A DNA stretch of 64,000 bases from Stenotrophomonas rhizophila (GCF_020857975.1 NZ_JACWUO010000012.1:59849-123848), one strand, 5' to 3'; shown: positions 35,003 through 43,055, counted from the first letter of the stretch. The notes: generated by a model not told the origin, from the letters alone. Numbers and translations: made by a program.

Positions 35003-36313
35003 TTATTTGCCGCTGTAGGTGTGCTGGACCGACTCAGGGAACGTTCCCAGCGGGCGAACGCCTACGCTCACGACAACGTTACCCGGGTTGCCCTGGGCGA
35101 CGACGCCAGCGCCGCCCCCACTCGCTACGCTCGCAGGCCCAGCGCCAGCGCCATCGCCCGACAGGTTGTACAGGCGCGCATCCTTTTCGCGGATTGGCTT
35201 CTGCATGGGCCATGCCGTGGCGACCATGACATGCTTCCCAACCGACAACCGCACACCGTAGGTCTTAACCTCAACGGCGAATCCCAGTGATCGCAGCTGC
35301 CGGATATCAAGCTCTTCGATGACCTCGCCGCTGTCGTTGGAAATCCAATGGATAGACGCCCGGTTCTGCCCATCGACCTGGGCGAGCATCGCCAGCCGGA
35401 TGCGGGCCTTTTCGCTGAGGCCTGCGACATAGCGCTGCTCGCTGGTCAGGTCTGCCAGCGGATCCGGCTTGGGCACAGGAACGGCCGCAGCGACACTACT
35501 GGCCGATGCGAGCCCTACCCCGCCCAATCCTGCCTGCGCGCCCGCTGATGCGCCCTGCGCGGCCGTGGCGGGTGCTTCGGCCGGCTCTGACTTCTTGAAG
35601 AACCCGAGGAAGGCCACCAGCCCGACAGCGCCCAGCACGACGAAGATGGCCGCGCGCATGCCCATGGCCGCCCACACGCTCTTGCCACCTTCCTCGTAGA
35701 CCTCCGTGTTTTCCGCGCCCGGCGCGTAACCGTCATAGAGCGGAAAAATCGCGGGATCGTACTTGAGCGTCTGGCCGCCCACCTTTTCGAACTTGCCCGG
35801 CGATGTCGTGTGGAAGAAAGTCACGCGGTAACGCGTTTTCGCACCGACCACGGTCAGCTTCTGGAATGTGTTCTTACGCTCGATGCGAGCCTTAACCGCA
35901 GAGTGAAGACGATTGATCCACTGCGTCATGATCACGCCGTCGCCGCCGTTCTGACCCAGCAGCGCCCAAAAGTTTTCTACCGCTGGCGGCAGCGGCTTGC
36001 GCTCGTTGACGTAGAACTCATGCACCTCATCGATCACCACCAACGCATCTTTAAATTCGTCGGGGATGCACCACTTGCCGCTCTCGTCCTGGACACACGC
36101 GAATGTCCCTGCAACGTCCTTGGTGTCGACGCAGACCAGCAGCTTCTGCACGTCGATTTCGCTCATGGCCAGATGCTTGGCGATCTTGTCATGACGCAGG
36201 CCGTTGAGCCGGGCATACACCCGCCGGCCCTTCTTGATAGCCGGCAAGATGTGGTTCTTCACCGCGTCGTAGCTTTTGCCCGCCCGGGGCACGCCTTCGT
36301 TGAATACCAGCAT
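35003..36313 (-). CDS. zot: Zot-family assembly ATPase (pI-like)
   Basis: 436 residues from ATG 36313. Walker A is GVPRAGKS (residues 7-14), and a Walker B-like DALVVIDEVHEF lies near residue 90. One membrane helix (AAIFVVLGAVGLVAFLGFF, ~240-258) separates the cytoplasmic ATPase from a periplasmic domain with an Ala/Gly-rich linker. It should drive phage extrusion through the inner membrane, as M13 pI does. It overlaps the DUF2523 gene by one base. The C-terminus VRPLGTFPESVQHTYSGK is duplicated in the remnant at 33456. Confidence 0.93.
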   Translation of the reverse strand: MLVFNEGVPRAGKSYDAVKNHILPAIKKGRRVYARLNGLRHDKIAKHLAMSEIDVQKLLVCVDTKDVAGTFACVQDESGKWCIPDEFKDALVVIDEVHEFYVNERKPLPPAVENFWALLGQNGGDGVIMTQWINRLHSAVKARIERKNTFQKLTVVGAKTRYRVTFFHTTSPGKFEKVGGQTLKYDPAIFPLYDGYAPGAENTEVYEEGGKSVWAAMGMRAAIFVVLGAVGLVAFLGFFKKSEPAEAPATAAQGASAGAQAGLGGVGLASASSVAAAVPVPKPDPLADLTSEQRYVAGLSEKARIRLAMLAQVDGQNRASIHWISNDSGEVIEELDIRQLRSLGFAVEVKTYGVRLSVGKHVMVATAWPMQKPIREKDARLYNLSGDGAGAGPASVASGGGAGVVAQGNPGNVVVSVGVRPLGTFPESVQHTYSGK

Positions 36314-36633
36314 TACCAGATACCGATGGTCAGGACCCGCCGCAGCAGGTAGAAGACAATCGCAATGCCGATCAGGACCATTGACGGGCCGATCTGGAAC
36401 ACCTCGGCGAACCACAAGACGGTGCCGCCGCCGTTTGCCAGCATGGAGCCGATGCTATTCTGGCTCATGAATTCGGGCAGCGGAATGTACTCCAACACCA
36501 GAAGTATCACGGAGAAAATCTGTTCCAGCGTGCGCACGAACAGGTCACCGATGAAGTCGGTAAGCGCATCAAAAAACAGCTTTACGACCTTCCACAGCCA
36601 CGCGGTTATGTCATCGAGCCAGCCAGCGTACAT
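36313..36633 (-). CDS. DUF2523-type minor coat protein (pVI-like)
   Basis: 106 residues with an amphipathic N-terminus and two strongly hydrophobic helices (LEQIFSVILLVLEYIPL and MVLIGIAIVFYLLRRVL). Small two-helix membrane proteins of this type lie directly before zot in inoviruses and are the counterpart of M13 pVI. It ends on the zot start (TAATG), so translation is coupled. Confidence 0.8.
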   Translation of the reverse strand: MYAGWLDDITAWLWKVVKLFFDALTDFIGDLFVRTLEQIFSVILLVLEYIPLPEFMSQNSIGSMLANGGGTVLWFAEVFQIGPSMVLIGIAIVFYLLRRVLTIGIW

Positions 36634-36642
36634 ATTCGCCCC

Positions 36643-37701
36643 TTATGTCAGCGCAATGCGCACAGCCGCGTAGGCCGCAATCGCAAGAATCACGTATCCG
36701 CAAGCTCGCAGCAGGGCCAAGAAGTCGCCCGAGCAGTGCGCGCTATAGGTCATCGTTTGCCACCATTTCGTGGCGGAAACGGTAAAGGTGGGGCACGACC
36801 CGCCACCCGGCACCGTCATAAAATCCTTGATGCCATCTGCAAGGTCAGTTTGCTTAACCTTGCTTTGAAATTCGCTCACCACATCTTTAACGGTCTTGGT
36901 GCTTTTCTTGTAGAGCTGCCCGTCTGGGGGCGTGGGCTTGCCTGGGCCCTCACCCTCGCCCGGGCCGGGGGTTACCCCGCCGCCATCACCGTCACCGTCG
37001 CCATCGCCGTCTCCATCGCCGTCTCCGTCTCCATCGCCGTCTCCATCGCCATCCCCATCCCCGCCACCACCACCACCGTCTCCACCTCCATCGCCACCAC
37101 CGTCACCGCCACCGTCCCCACCGCCATCGCCGCCGCCCGGAATTTCGCCGCCACCACCACCGTCATCGCCACCACCGCCAGTGTCGGGCGGTGCCATATT
37201 GTCCTTGTTGCAGGTCTCGCCATTGGCCTGAAATAAACGACCGGTCGGCGATCCGGCCCACAAACTGCCCTCATAGGCGCAGCCATCGCTGCAGACGCTA
37301 CCTAGCCCAGCAGCGCCGCCACCTTTCCAGCCCGTTTGCTCCGGCCGCGTAGCGCAGGTTTTCCCCTCCGGCCAGTAGCGCCTAATAGCGCAAGTCTTTG
37401 AGCCATTGGCCGCCCAAATGAGAAAGCCGGAATAGTTGTCTGCGCCCGTAAGTTCGACAGGGCCTTTGCTTAGGCGGCTCGACGTGATGCCATCGCACCC
37501 AGACGCAAGGAACATGTCTGCTACCGCACCGGCGGCAACGTATGCCTTTCCCTGATCCTCACAGTGACGGCCGTCGCGAATCTGCGCCATGCACTGCGAG
37601 ACGTCCTGTGCAGATGCAGACGGCGCGAACACGCCGAAGGCAAGCACAGCAAGAATTACCACGACAGGGCTGTAGATTAGCCCGCACGGATTCCGTTTCA
37701 T
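36643..37701 (-). CDS. Adsorption minor coat protein (pIII-like) with long Gly/Asp repeat linker
   Basis: 352 residues from ATG 37701, chosen because it gives a signal peptide (VVVILAVLAFGVFAPSASA). Residues ~35-165 form a Cys-rich receptor-binding-like domain with at least eight cysteines. Residues ~170-245 are a Gly-rich then Gly-Asp repeat linker. A smaller C-terminal domain follows (FTVSATKWWQTMTYSAHCSG), and a final helix (LLRACGYVILAIAAYAAVRIAL) anchors it. This is the domain plan of M13 pIII. The adjacent 25-codon gene overlaps its start by ATGA. Confidence 0.8.
   Translation of the reverse strand: MKRNPCGLIYSPVVVILAVLAFGVFAPSASAQDVSQCMAQIRDGRHCEDQGKAYVAAGAVADMFLASGCDGITSSRLSKGPVELTGADNYSGFLIWAANGSKTCAIRRYWPEGKTCATRPEQTGWKGGGAAGLGSVCSDGCAYEGSLWAGSPTGRLFQANGETCNKDNMAPPDTGGGGDDGGGGGEIPGGGDGGGDGGGDGGGDGGGDGGGGGGDGDGDGDGDGDGDGDGDGDGDGDGDGGGVTPGPGEGEGPGKPTPPDGQLYKKSTKTVKDVVSEFQSKVKQTDLADGIKDFMTVPGGGSCPTFTVSATKWWQTMTYSAHCSGDFLALLRACGYVILAIAAYAAVRIALT
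36978..37190 (-). repeat. Gly-Asp codon repeat in the pIII-like gene
   Basis: The minus-strand coding sequence is a degenerate repeat of GGN-GAY codons, giving first GGGD units and then about 14 consecutive Gly-Asp dipeptides. On the plus strand the same DNA reads as a Ser-Pro repeat, which is a shadow. Such tracts expand and contract by slippage. Confidence 0.85.
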
Positions 37702-37772
37702 GCGTCCAGGCCCTTGACCCCGGCTATACCGCAGCACGCGCCGATGAATCCGCAAAACACCAGTACGATCAT
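37698..37772 (-). CDS. Very small hydrophobic phage protein (pVII/pIX-like candidate)
   Basis: 24 residues, MIVLVFCGFIGACCGIAGVK and four more, almost a single membrane helix. Its TGA overlaps the ATG of the pIII-like gene (ATGA), and it follows the major coat gene as M13 pVII/pIX neighbours do. Support is position, coupling and hydrophobicity only. Confidence 0.55.
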   Translation of the reverse strand: MIVLVFCGFIGACCGIAGVKGLDA

Positions 37773-37843
37773 GGTCGTTGTCCCCCCTATGTCCCGACAT
37801 AGAGCAGGGGCGATGCCGAAACACCGCCCCGCCCTGCCCTGCA

Positions 37844-37972
37844 TCAGCCGAAGAAGCTGGCAACCTTCTTGGCCGCCCACTTGGTGAAGCCCAGCAGCGC
37901 AATCAGCGCAGCTGCGCCGATCATTGCGGTCACGCCATCAGCGGTGCTCAAGCCAGTCAGAATCGCTTCCAT
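37844..37972 (-). CDS. Major coat protein (pVIII-like)
   Basis: 42 residues: an N-terminal MEAILTGLSTADGVTAM, a hydrophobic core IGAAALIALLGFTKWA and a basic end AKKVASFFG. The acidic-hydrophobic-basic order is that of mature inovirus major coat subunits. There is no leader peptide, as in several Xanthomonas inoviruses. A strong ribosome site (TAGGAGAGACAAC) precedes the ATG, fitting high expression. Confidence 0.85.
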   Translation of the reverse strand: MEAILTGLSTADGVTAMIGAAALIALLGFTKWAAKKVASFFG

Positions 37973-38014
37973 GTTGTCTCTCCTACGTTGGTTGTTGGTT
38001 TTGGTTGGTGCCGG

Positions 38015-38263
38015 CTAGTTGTTGAACATCGATGCGACGCTGCCGGCCATGCGTCCCACGACAAACCAGAAAATGACTGCCCCACAGCACGCGGTGAACC
38101 ACTTGAGCGCGTCCTCCGCTGTGGGCATTGCAAGCGCCTGCTGCACAACGGCATAGATGCCGTGTTCGGCTGCACTCACCAGCACGTAGCCCGTGCATTC
38201 GGTCACCGGTTGCCCGGTTGGAATCAGCGTTCCGTTCTCTTGCAGGGCTACGCACAGGGACAT
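38015..38263 (-). CDS. Small phage membrane protein
   Basis: 82 residues with three cysteines in the N-terminal half and one membrane helix near the end (WFTACCGAVIFWFVVGRMAGSVA). It lies between the ssDNA-binding and major coat genes, a position often held by small unknown proteins in Xanthomonadaceae inoviruses. It is preceded 3 bp upstream by the ssDNA-binding gene stop. Confidence 0.65.
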   Translation of the reverse strand: MSLCVALQENGTLIPTGQPVTECTGYVLVSAAEHGIYAVVQQALAMPTAEDALKWFTACCGAVIFWFVVGRMAGSVASMFNN

Positions 38264-38266
38264 GGG

Positions 38267-38575
38267 TTAGCCCGCCGTGGTGGCGCGGGGAGCGGGTTTG
38301 CCCAGCTGACGCAGTACGGTGAACTTGCTCAGGGTCACGACGCCCTTGTTGACCTGTGCCATGGCGGCGACGTCGAGCTCGTACTCGCCCACGGCGTAGG
38401 CGGGCTGGCCCTTGTCCAGGCGCACGTCGAACGGGTAGGCAAAACCGCCGGTTTCCAGCTTGCCCTTCTGCTTGCGGGTGCTGTACTGCACGTCCTCGTT
38501 GCGGTCGTTCTTGAAGCTGCCGCCGCGTTCGTCAATCTGCGAATCCAGCACGGTGACCTTGATGATGTTGTCCAT
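38267..38575 (-). CDS. Single-stranded DNA-binding protein (pV-like)
   Basis: 102 residues with an OB-like beta-rich profile, starting MDNIIKVTVLDSQIDERGGSFKNDR. The position immediately after the replication gene and the size fit the inovirus helix-destabilising protein that coats new viral strands and switches replication to packaging. Identity rests mainly on context and length. Confidence 0.75.
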   Translation of the reverse strand: MDNIIKVTVLDSQIDERGGSFKNDRNEDVQYSTRKQKGKLETGGFAYPFDVRLDKGQPAYAVGEYELDVAAMAQVNKGVVTLSKFTVLRQLGKPAPRATTAG

Positions 38576-38579
38576 TTCG

Positions 38580-39680
38580 TTACCCCTTTGAGGTTTGATT
38601 CACGCCCGCGATTTCGGGCCAATGCGCTGCTGTGTCGCCTGTGACCCACCTCGGCAGCTTGTTCGAGGTGCAGGATTCAATGACCGCCTTCAACGCCTCG
38701 GCGTCCGGGCAGTTGCGGGTGATGAAATTCAGGGTTGCGCCGTACTGGCGTTTGATGTGGCGGCGTGCGCTCTTCCACGTCGCTTCGACTGCGGCTTTCG
38801 TGATGTCGATGCGGGTGGCTACGCAGTGCAGGAAGTGCAGCACCGGATACGCGCCGAGCAGGTACGAGGCTGGGTCGCGCAGGATGTCAAGCGGCAGTTC
38901 CTTGCGATTGGACGCGCGGAACTGAGCCTCATAGCGGACCCACTCCGACGACTTGTCGCCCTGTTCCCGGCCCTTCTCGTAGACGCGCAGCTGCTTTTCG
39001 GACTTCTTGCCGCCCACGTAGAACGTCTTGCCATCGCCGCTATCGTGGTCATCCACGGTCTGCGCCTTGGGTCGCTGGCCGCGTTGGTCAAACTCGCCCT
39101 GGGCGTACCACGACTGTGCGAGGCGAAGCGGGTACTGACCGATCAAGTCATCGGCGCATACGTCCACACGGGTGATTCTTCCGGCGCAGCTTTCGAGCTT
39201 CGCTCGAAGCTCCAGCCACCGCTTCGCATGGCCGCAGCGCGCTGCGCCTACGCTCTTGCATCCATCGCCGGTGAGCTCGATTCGGGCGGTGTACGTGCCA
39301 TCGGCACGGCGACAGTTTTCCCCGCCGAGTTCGATCATGCCCACGAATTCTTTAGCCGCGTTGAGGATCTTGACGCGCCACAGGTAGAAGCGACCGCCAC
39401 TCGCAGCTTCGTCCAGTTCCAGCCCCAGCCCGGCGAAGAACCAGCAGAACACCTGTAGGGCAGCAACGCGGGCGTTATCCGCGCTGGCATCGATCCACTG
39501 GCGAACTTCGTCCTGCGCGTCGCGGTCGAGGAAGCCGGTTTCTTGAAGAGCAACGAACAGATCAACCGAGGCGGAGAACCAGTCAATGCCGACCGTCAGG
39601 GTGCCATCGGCGTTTCTGAATTCACTGACTCCCCTGTTAGACGCGGGGAGTCCTGCCGCCGCTCCCGCGCCGTCAGCCAC
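38580..39680 (-). CDS. Rolling-circle replication initiation protein (Rep_trans family)
   Basis: 366 residues. Motifs of the phage replication-initiation family are visible: GIDWFSASV near residue 31, RVDVCADDLIG, TFYVGGKKSEKQLRVYEKG and VRYEAQFR. The YxGxxxSxxxxRxYEKGxE block is the strongest signature. It should nick the origin and start rolling-circle synthesis. The start is taken as GTG 39680, which overlaps the upstream 82-residue gene by 8 bp. Confidence 0.88.
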   Translation of the reverse strand: MADGAGAAAGLPASNRGVSEFRNADGTLTVGIDWFSASVDLFVALQETGFLDRDAQDEVRQWIDASADNARVAALQVFCWFFAGLGLELDEAASGGRFYLWRVKILNAAKEFVGMIELGGENCRRADGTYTARIELTGDGCKSVGAARCGHAKRWLELRAKLESCAGRITRVDVCADDLIGQYPLRLAQSWYAQGEFDQRGQRPKAQTVDDHDSGDGKTFYVGGKKSEKQLRVYEKGREQGDKSSEWVRYEAQFRASNRKELPLDILRDPASYLLGAYPVLHFLHCVATRIDITKAAVEATWKSARRHIKRQYGATLNFITRNCPDAEALKAVIESCTSNKLPRWVTGDTAAHWPEIAGVNQTSKG

Positions 39681-39921
39681 GGATCACCTCTGCGCGCTCG
39701 GCGAAGCCGGCAGCAGCCAGTAGGTCGCCGCGCTTGGTGGCGTCGATTTCGTTACGGAGAAGTTCGGCCAGCGTGTCGGCCACGACCTGGGCATGACGCT
39801 CCGGGTTCGGGCGGGTGGTCTCGATGCAGTCGCGCAGCTTGCGCGGGAACACTGCGACGCCGAACGCGATGGACAAGCAGGCGCCTATCAGACAGACGGT
39901 CATGATCACGCCGACCATCAC
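39673..39921 (-). CDS. Small phage protein with N-terminal membrane helix
   Basis: 82 residues from GTG 39921, which overlaps the stop of the preceding 51-residue gene (GTGA). MMVGVIMTVCLIGACLSIAFGVAVF is a membrane segment, followed by a helical soluble tail. It probably belongs to the replication operon. No family recognised. Confidence 0.6.
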   Translation of the reverse strand: MMVGVIMTVCLIGACLSIAFGVAVFPRKLRDCIETTRPNPERHAQVVADTLAELLRNEIDATKRGDLLAAAGFAERAEVIRG

Positions 39922-40073
39922 GAAACCCGCCCGATCTGGTAGATGCTGACGGGCTTGCCTGCGGCGATCTGCCGATGCTGGCGAGCCGCGCGAACGGCCA
40001 TTGCGGCCTCGCGGGTGACGTACACCCCGATGACGATGCGGCGCATGCGCACGCGGTGGAAGAGTTCGAACAT
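39918..40073 (-). CDS. Small basic phage protein, first gene of the leftward operon
   Basis: 51 residues (MFELFHRVRMRRIVIGVYVT onward), rich in Arg. Its GTGA overlap with the next gene argues it is translated. It starts the leftward operon just beyond the operator cluster at 40144-40221. Function unknown. Confidence 0.55.
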   Translation of the reverse strand: MFELFHRVRMRRIVIGVYVTREAAMAVRAARQHRQIAAGKPVSIYQIGRVS

Positions 40074-40143
40074 GCCTTGCCCCTACCCTGCCCCTAGCCC
40101 CTAGGAACCCCGCCAGCGGCCTAGGGGGACCGGTGGCGGGTAT

Positions 40144-40221
40144 CGCCTACTGCGGTAGGCGATGGGGGCTTTATACGCGCCTACTGCGGTAGGCGTCAAT
40201 AGCTGTAGGCTACCGCTGTAG
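40144..40221. promoter_or_regulatory. Three-operator switch of the prophage (CTAC-N4-GTAG palindromes)
   Basis: Two identical perfect palindromes CGCCTAC-TGCG-GTAGGCG lie at 40144-40161 and 40178-40195, and a shorter CTAC-CGCT-GTAG at 40210-40221. Centres are 34 and 29 bp apart. They fill the gap between the leftward replication/structural operon and the rightward HTH gene, as lambda-type operators do. The HTH protein at 40237 is the obvious ligand. Confidence 0.75.
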
Positions 40222-40236
40222 ACGACTGGAGGCGGT

Positions 40237-40719
40237 ATGGATTGGGATGACTTCTTCGAAAAGACGCGCGTGGCAGCTGGCGTCGAGAGCTTTTCAAAGC
40301 TCGCCCCGAAGCTTGGCGTAACGGACGGTGCCATCGGGCATTACCGGCGCGGGCGACAAATCCCATCGGTGTGGGTGGTAGCGGATGCCCTGCGGATCCA
40401 GAAGCACCCCAACCCCGAGATAGCTGCGGTGGAGATCATGCGCAACGAGGCGCGCACATCCTCTGAGCGCACCTTTTGGAAGCGTCTGGCCGCCACGGCA
40501 ATGATGCTCTGCCTGGCAGTGGGGTTCGCCTCCCCTATCGACGCGAAGGCCGCTGCACGCGTGGGCGATAGCGCCACTGTCTATACATTATGCGAAATGA
40601 CCGATGGCCCGTGTTGCAGCGTTTGCCGGCCCTGGCTGGCGCTGGGTCAATCTCTAGAAAGGCGGCGATCACCCGCGTCGAACTGCACGCGTTGCTGGCC
40701 AACTGCGGGACCGGCCTAG
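40237..40719 (+). CDS. Prophage HTH repressor, C-terminus altered by integration
   Basis: 160 codons in the integrated state. Residues ~10-45 form an HTH (SFSKLAPKLGVTDGAIGHYRRGRQIPS), and a hydrophobic segment (FWKRLAATAMMLCLAVGFASPI) follows. The reading frame runs through the hybrid attachment site at 40571-40598. The first 121 residues are phage-encoded and the last 39 come from host-side DNA. In circular phage DNA the same frame would take a 36-residue tail encoded at 34140-34250. It probably represses the leftward operon through the CTAC-N4-GTAG sites. Confidence 0.75.
   Translation: MDWDDFFEKTRVAAGVESFSKLAPKLGVTDGAIGHYRRGRQIPSVWVVADALRIQKHPNPEIAAVEIMRNEARTSSERTFWKRLAATAMMLCLAVGFASPIDAKAAARVGDSATVYTLCEMTDGPCCSVCRPWLALGQSLERRRSPASNCTRCWPTAGPA
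40571..40598 (+). other. Hybrid right attachment site of the prophage (attR)
   Basis: The central region TATACA (40582-40587) and XerC arm TTATGCGAAAT (40588-40598) match dif exactly. The XerD-arm position holds GCGCCACTGTC, which has little similarity to ATTTAACATAA. One good arm plus centre is the expected product of inovirus integration by XerC-type exchange, and the poor XerD arm should disfavour excision. Confidence 0.85.
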
Positions 40720-41013
40720 TCGGCCCGTGCGATTGCGCCCTGCTCTCCTTCGCCTTGCCAGTGGCGGTCGTCGACGCAGCGAAATCGCCGCGGCTACGCT
40801 GGCCCATCTGCGCCGCCTGCCCGAGTGCGGTTTATCACCTGGACCGGGGCAAGACCCTGCAGGACGGCACCAAGGCCGGCATCAGCCCGGACAAGCCGCT
40901 GCTGGACACCGACTGAGCCTGTAAAGCCTGCAAGATACTGCATTGAATGTGTCGCCGCCCCGCCCTATCCTGCAAAGAGCCGCAGCATCCACGCCGGGCA
41001 TCACGGGGGTAGC
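40599..41013 (+). other. Degenerate phage left-end sequence and spacer before the ATPase genes
   Basis: The first ~45 bp after attR resemble the left end of the prophage (CAGCG-TTTG-CGG-C-CTGGCTGGCGCTGG compared with 34160-34190), with one deleted base that breaks the frame. Further on, a frame ends with CPSAVYHLDRGKTLQDGTKA and a stop at 40914-40916; it could be the tail of a lost gene. I see no clear promoter or gene in 40917-41013. Confidence 0.45.
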
Positions 41014-42978
41014 ATGAAGCTAGTCAAGGCACGGATTCGCAATTTCCGCTCAGCGGAGGACACCGGGACGTTCGATGTCGGAAGCCTGACGTGTTTGGTT
41101 GGCAAGAATGAGGCCGGCAAGACAGCGGTGCTTTCAGCGCTGTATGGCGTCAAGCCGTTCGGCAAGAAATTTGCCTATGACAAAGTGCGCGACTACCCGC
41201 GCCGCTATCTAACGCGCTATGCAGAGCGTCACGGCGGTAGGGACGCCGAGGTGGCCACCACCACGTGGGAGCTCTCACCTGATGACCTCGCCTCTGTGGC
41301 CGCGGTGCTTGGGGAGGGCGCGGTGCTCGATGCCCTCCTCGATATCACGACCCACTATGGGGGCCATCAGACCTGGAGCCTGCAGGTCGATGAAAACAAG
41401 GTTCGCTCCACCCTACTTAAGCAAAATGGGGTAGAGGCTCAAGAGTTGGCCAAATTTTCCAAGACGCCATTTGCGAACTTGCTTGCAGAAATTGAGGCGC
41501 AACCTGAGCCTTCAGATGCGCTCAAAGCGGTCAAAAAGCAGATCGGCGAATTCCGCGATGGTCGCCCGGTGTTGGCAGCCATAGACGCACTTTCAACACG
41601 GCTTCCCGTGTTCTTTTACACGTCTCATTTTGACAGGATGGCCGGTGAGGTGTCGCTGGAGAAGTTGACCCGTGATCAACGCAATGATGAACCCGTCTCG
41701 GCAGGCGATCAGATCTTCCTGGACTTCCTGGAGTACGCGGGCACCTCGGTAGACGAGCTCGAAAATAGCACGCGGCTGGAGGAACTCACCGCCAAGTGTC
41801 AGGCCGCATCCAATGACATTACTGATGAGATTTTCGATTTCTGGAGTCAAAACGACGCGCTGCGCGTAGAGATTGCGTTGGCGCAGGGGCTGTCGGAGGA
41901 TCCTGCGCCGTTCAACTCGGGAACCGTAGCCAAGATCCGAATCCACAATGATAATCACAAGGTGTCTGTACCCTTGTCCGAGCGCAGCGCTGGCTTTGTC
42001 TGGTTTTTTTCCTTCCTCTCGCAGTTCAAGCAGATGCGTAAGAAGACGCCAGGCGCGATCATTCTGCTGGACGAGCCGGGCCTGACGCTGCATGGTAAAG
42101 CTCAGGCTGATCTCCTCCGCTACATCATCGAGCGCCTGCTGCCGGATCATCAGGTCATCTACAGCACCCACTCGCCGTTCATGGTGCCCGCGGATCGTTT
42201 AGCGGATGTCAGAGTGGTGGAGGACGTGGTGAGCTATGACCAGCGTCACCGCGCCACCGTAAAGGGCACACAGGTGTCCGCGGACATACTGACCGTTGAT
42301 CAGGACACGTTGTTCCCGCTGCAAGCCCATCTGGGCTATGAGGTAACACAGAGCATGTTTGTGGGTGCCCATACGCTGCTCGTGGAGGGGCCGTCGGATG
42401 TTCTTTTCCTCCAGGCTGCCTCGCATGCCTTGAAGCAGCGTAATCGCAATGGGTTGGATCGCCGTTGGACGATCTGCCCCACTGGCGGTATCGACAAGGT
42501 GCAGTCGTTTGCGTCTCTATTCGCGGGCAAAGGTATCAACATCGTGGCCTTGTGCGACTACGGAAGCGGTGACAAGAGTAAGGTCCAGCGACTGCGGGCG
42601 TCGCAGATCCTGAAATCCACTGGGGTCTTAGTGGCAACTGACTTCACTGGCAAGGATGAGAGCGATATTGAGGACTTCTTTGCGCCGGCGCTCTATGCCG
42701 AAATCCTCAATGGTGCCTATGCCCTGAAGGGAAAGGGGCGGATTACGGCCGCCCAGCTAAGTGCGGGGGATGCGTCGTTGCGCCAAGTGAAACAGGCGGA
42801 AAGCTTGTTCAATGTGATGGATAGCTCAGTGCCGACTTTCGACCACTTCTCACCGGCGTCTTGGCTCATCCAGAACCAACATGTATTGACTGAAGACAGT
42901 GCTGCGGTCAATGAGACGCTAGACCGCTTTGAGAAGGCTTTCGGGGAGATTAACGCGCAACTACCGGCGGACTCGTAG
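41014..42978 (+). CDS. OLD-family ATPase with C-terminal TOPRIM nuclease domain
   Basis: 654 residues from ATG 41014. The N-terminal ABC-type ATPase begins MKLVKARIRNFRS, with Walker A GKNEAGKT (30-37), Walker B IILLDEP (Asp353-Glu354) and H-loop STHSPF (His386). A TOPRIM domain follows: LLVEGPSDV with Glu458, VALCDYG with Asp515, and a late acidic DIEDFF (551-556). OLD proteins are phage-defence ATPase-nucleases; relatives act in Gabija (GajA), PARIS and some retrons. The next gene starts 77 bp downstream on the same strand. Base composition is more A+T-rich than the flanks, which suggests transfer. Confidence 0.88.
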   Translation: MKLVKARIRNFRSAEDTGTFDVGSLTCLVGKNEAGKTAVLSALYGVKPFGKKFAYDKVRDYPRRYLTRYAERHGGRDAEVATTTWELSPDDLASVAAVLGEGAVLDALLDITTHYGGHQTWSLQVDENKVRSTLLKQNGVEAQELAKFSKTPFANLLAEIEAQPEPSDALKAVKKQIGEFRDGRPVLAAIDALSTRLPVFFYTSHFDRMAGEVSLEKLTRDQRNDEPVSAGDQIFLDFLEYAGTSVDELENSTRLEELTAKCQAASNDITDEIFDFWSQNDALRVEIALAQGLSEDPAPFNSGTVAKIRIHNDNHKVSVPLSERSAGFVWFFSFLSQFKQMRKKTPGAIILLDEPGLTLHGKAQADLLRYIIERLLPDHQVIYSTHSPFMVPADRLADVRVVEDVVSYDQRHRATVKGTQVSADILTVDQDTLFPLQAHLGYEVTQSMFVGAHTLLVEGPSDVLFLQAASHALKQRNRNGLDRRWTICPTGGIDKVQSFASLFAGKGINIVALCDYGSGDKSKVQRLRASQILKSTGVLVATDFTGKDESDIEDFFAPALYAEILNGAYALKGKGRITAAQLSAGDASLRQVKQAESLFNVMDSSVPTFDHFSPASWLIQNQHVLTEDSAAVNETLDRFEKAFGEINAQLPADS

Positions 42979-43055
42979 ATTCAGACGGCGATGTGGCGTG
43001 GTCGCGGCTACTTGAGCGCGTTCTAGGCACTGGTGTTAACAAGGGGGGAACAAGG

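Larger units (their letters stand above)
34139..40598 (-). mobile_element. Filamentous (inovirus) prophage integrated at dif
   Basis: About 6.46 kb between the complete dif site and a hybrid dif-like site. On the minus strand lie replication, ssDNA-binding, major coat, adsorption-type minor coat, DUF2523 and Zot genes in the order of Xanthomonas/Stenotrophomonas inoviruses. On the plus strand lie an HTH regulator and two small genes. No integrase gene is present, so integration must use host XerC/XerD. All structural genes look intact, so the element may be able to form virions. Two other degraded phage ends flank it. Confidence 0.9.

Noticed and set aside
36932..37231. Plus-strand open frame encoding a Ser-Pro repeat protein
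   Set aside because: It is the complement of the Gly-Asp repeat in the pIII-like gene, with no start context and no other domain.
40144..40221. CRISPR array
   Set aside because: Only two perfect palindromic copies and one partial, no equal-length unique spacers and no cas genes; operator sites explain them better.
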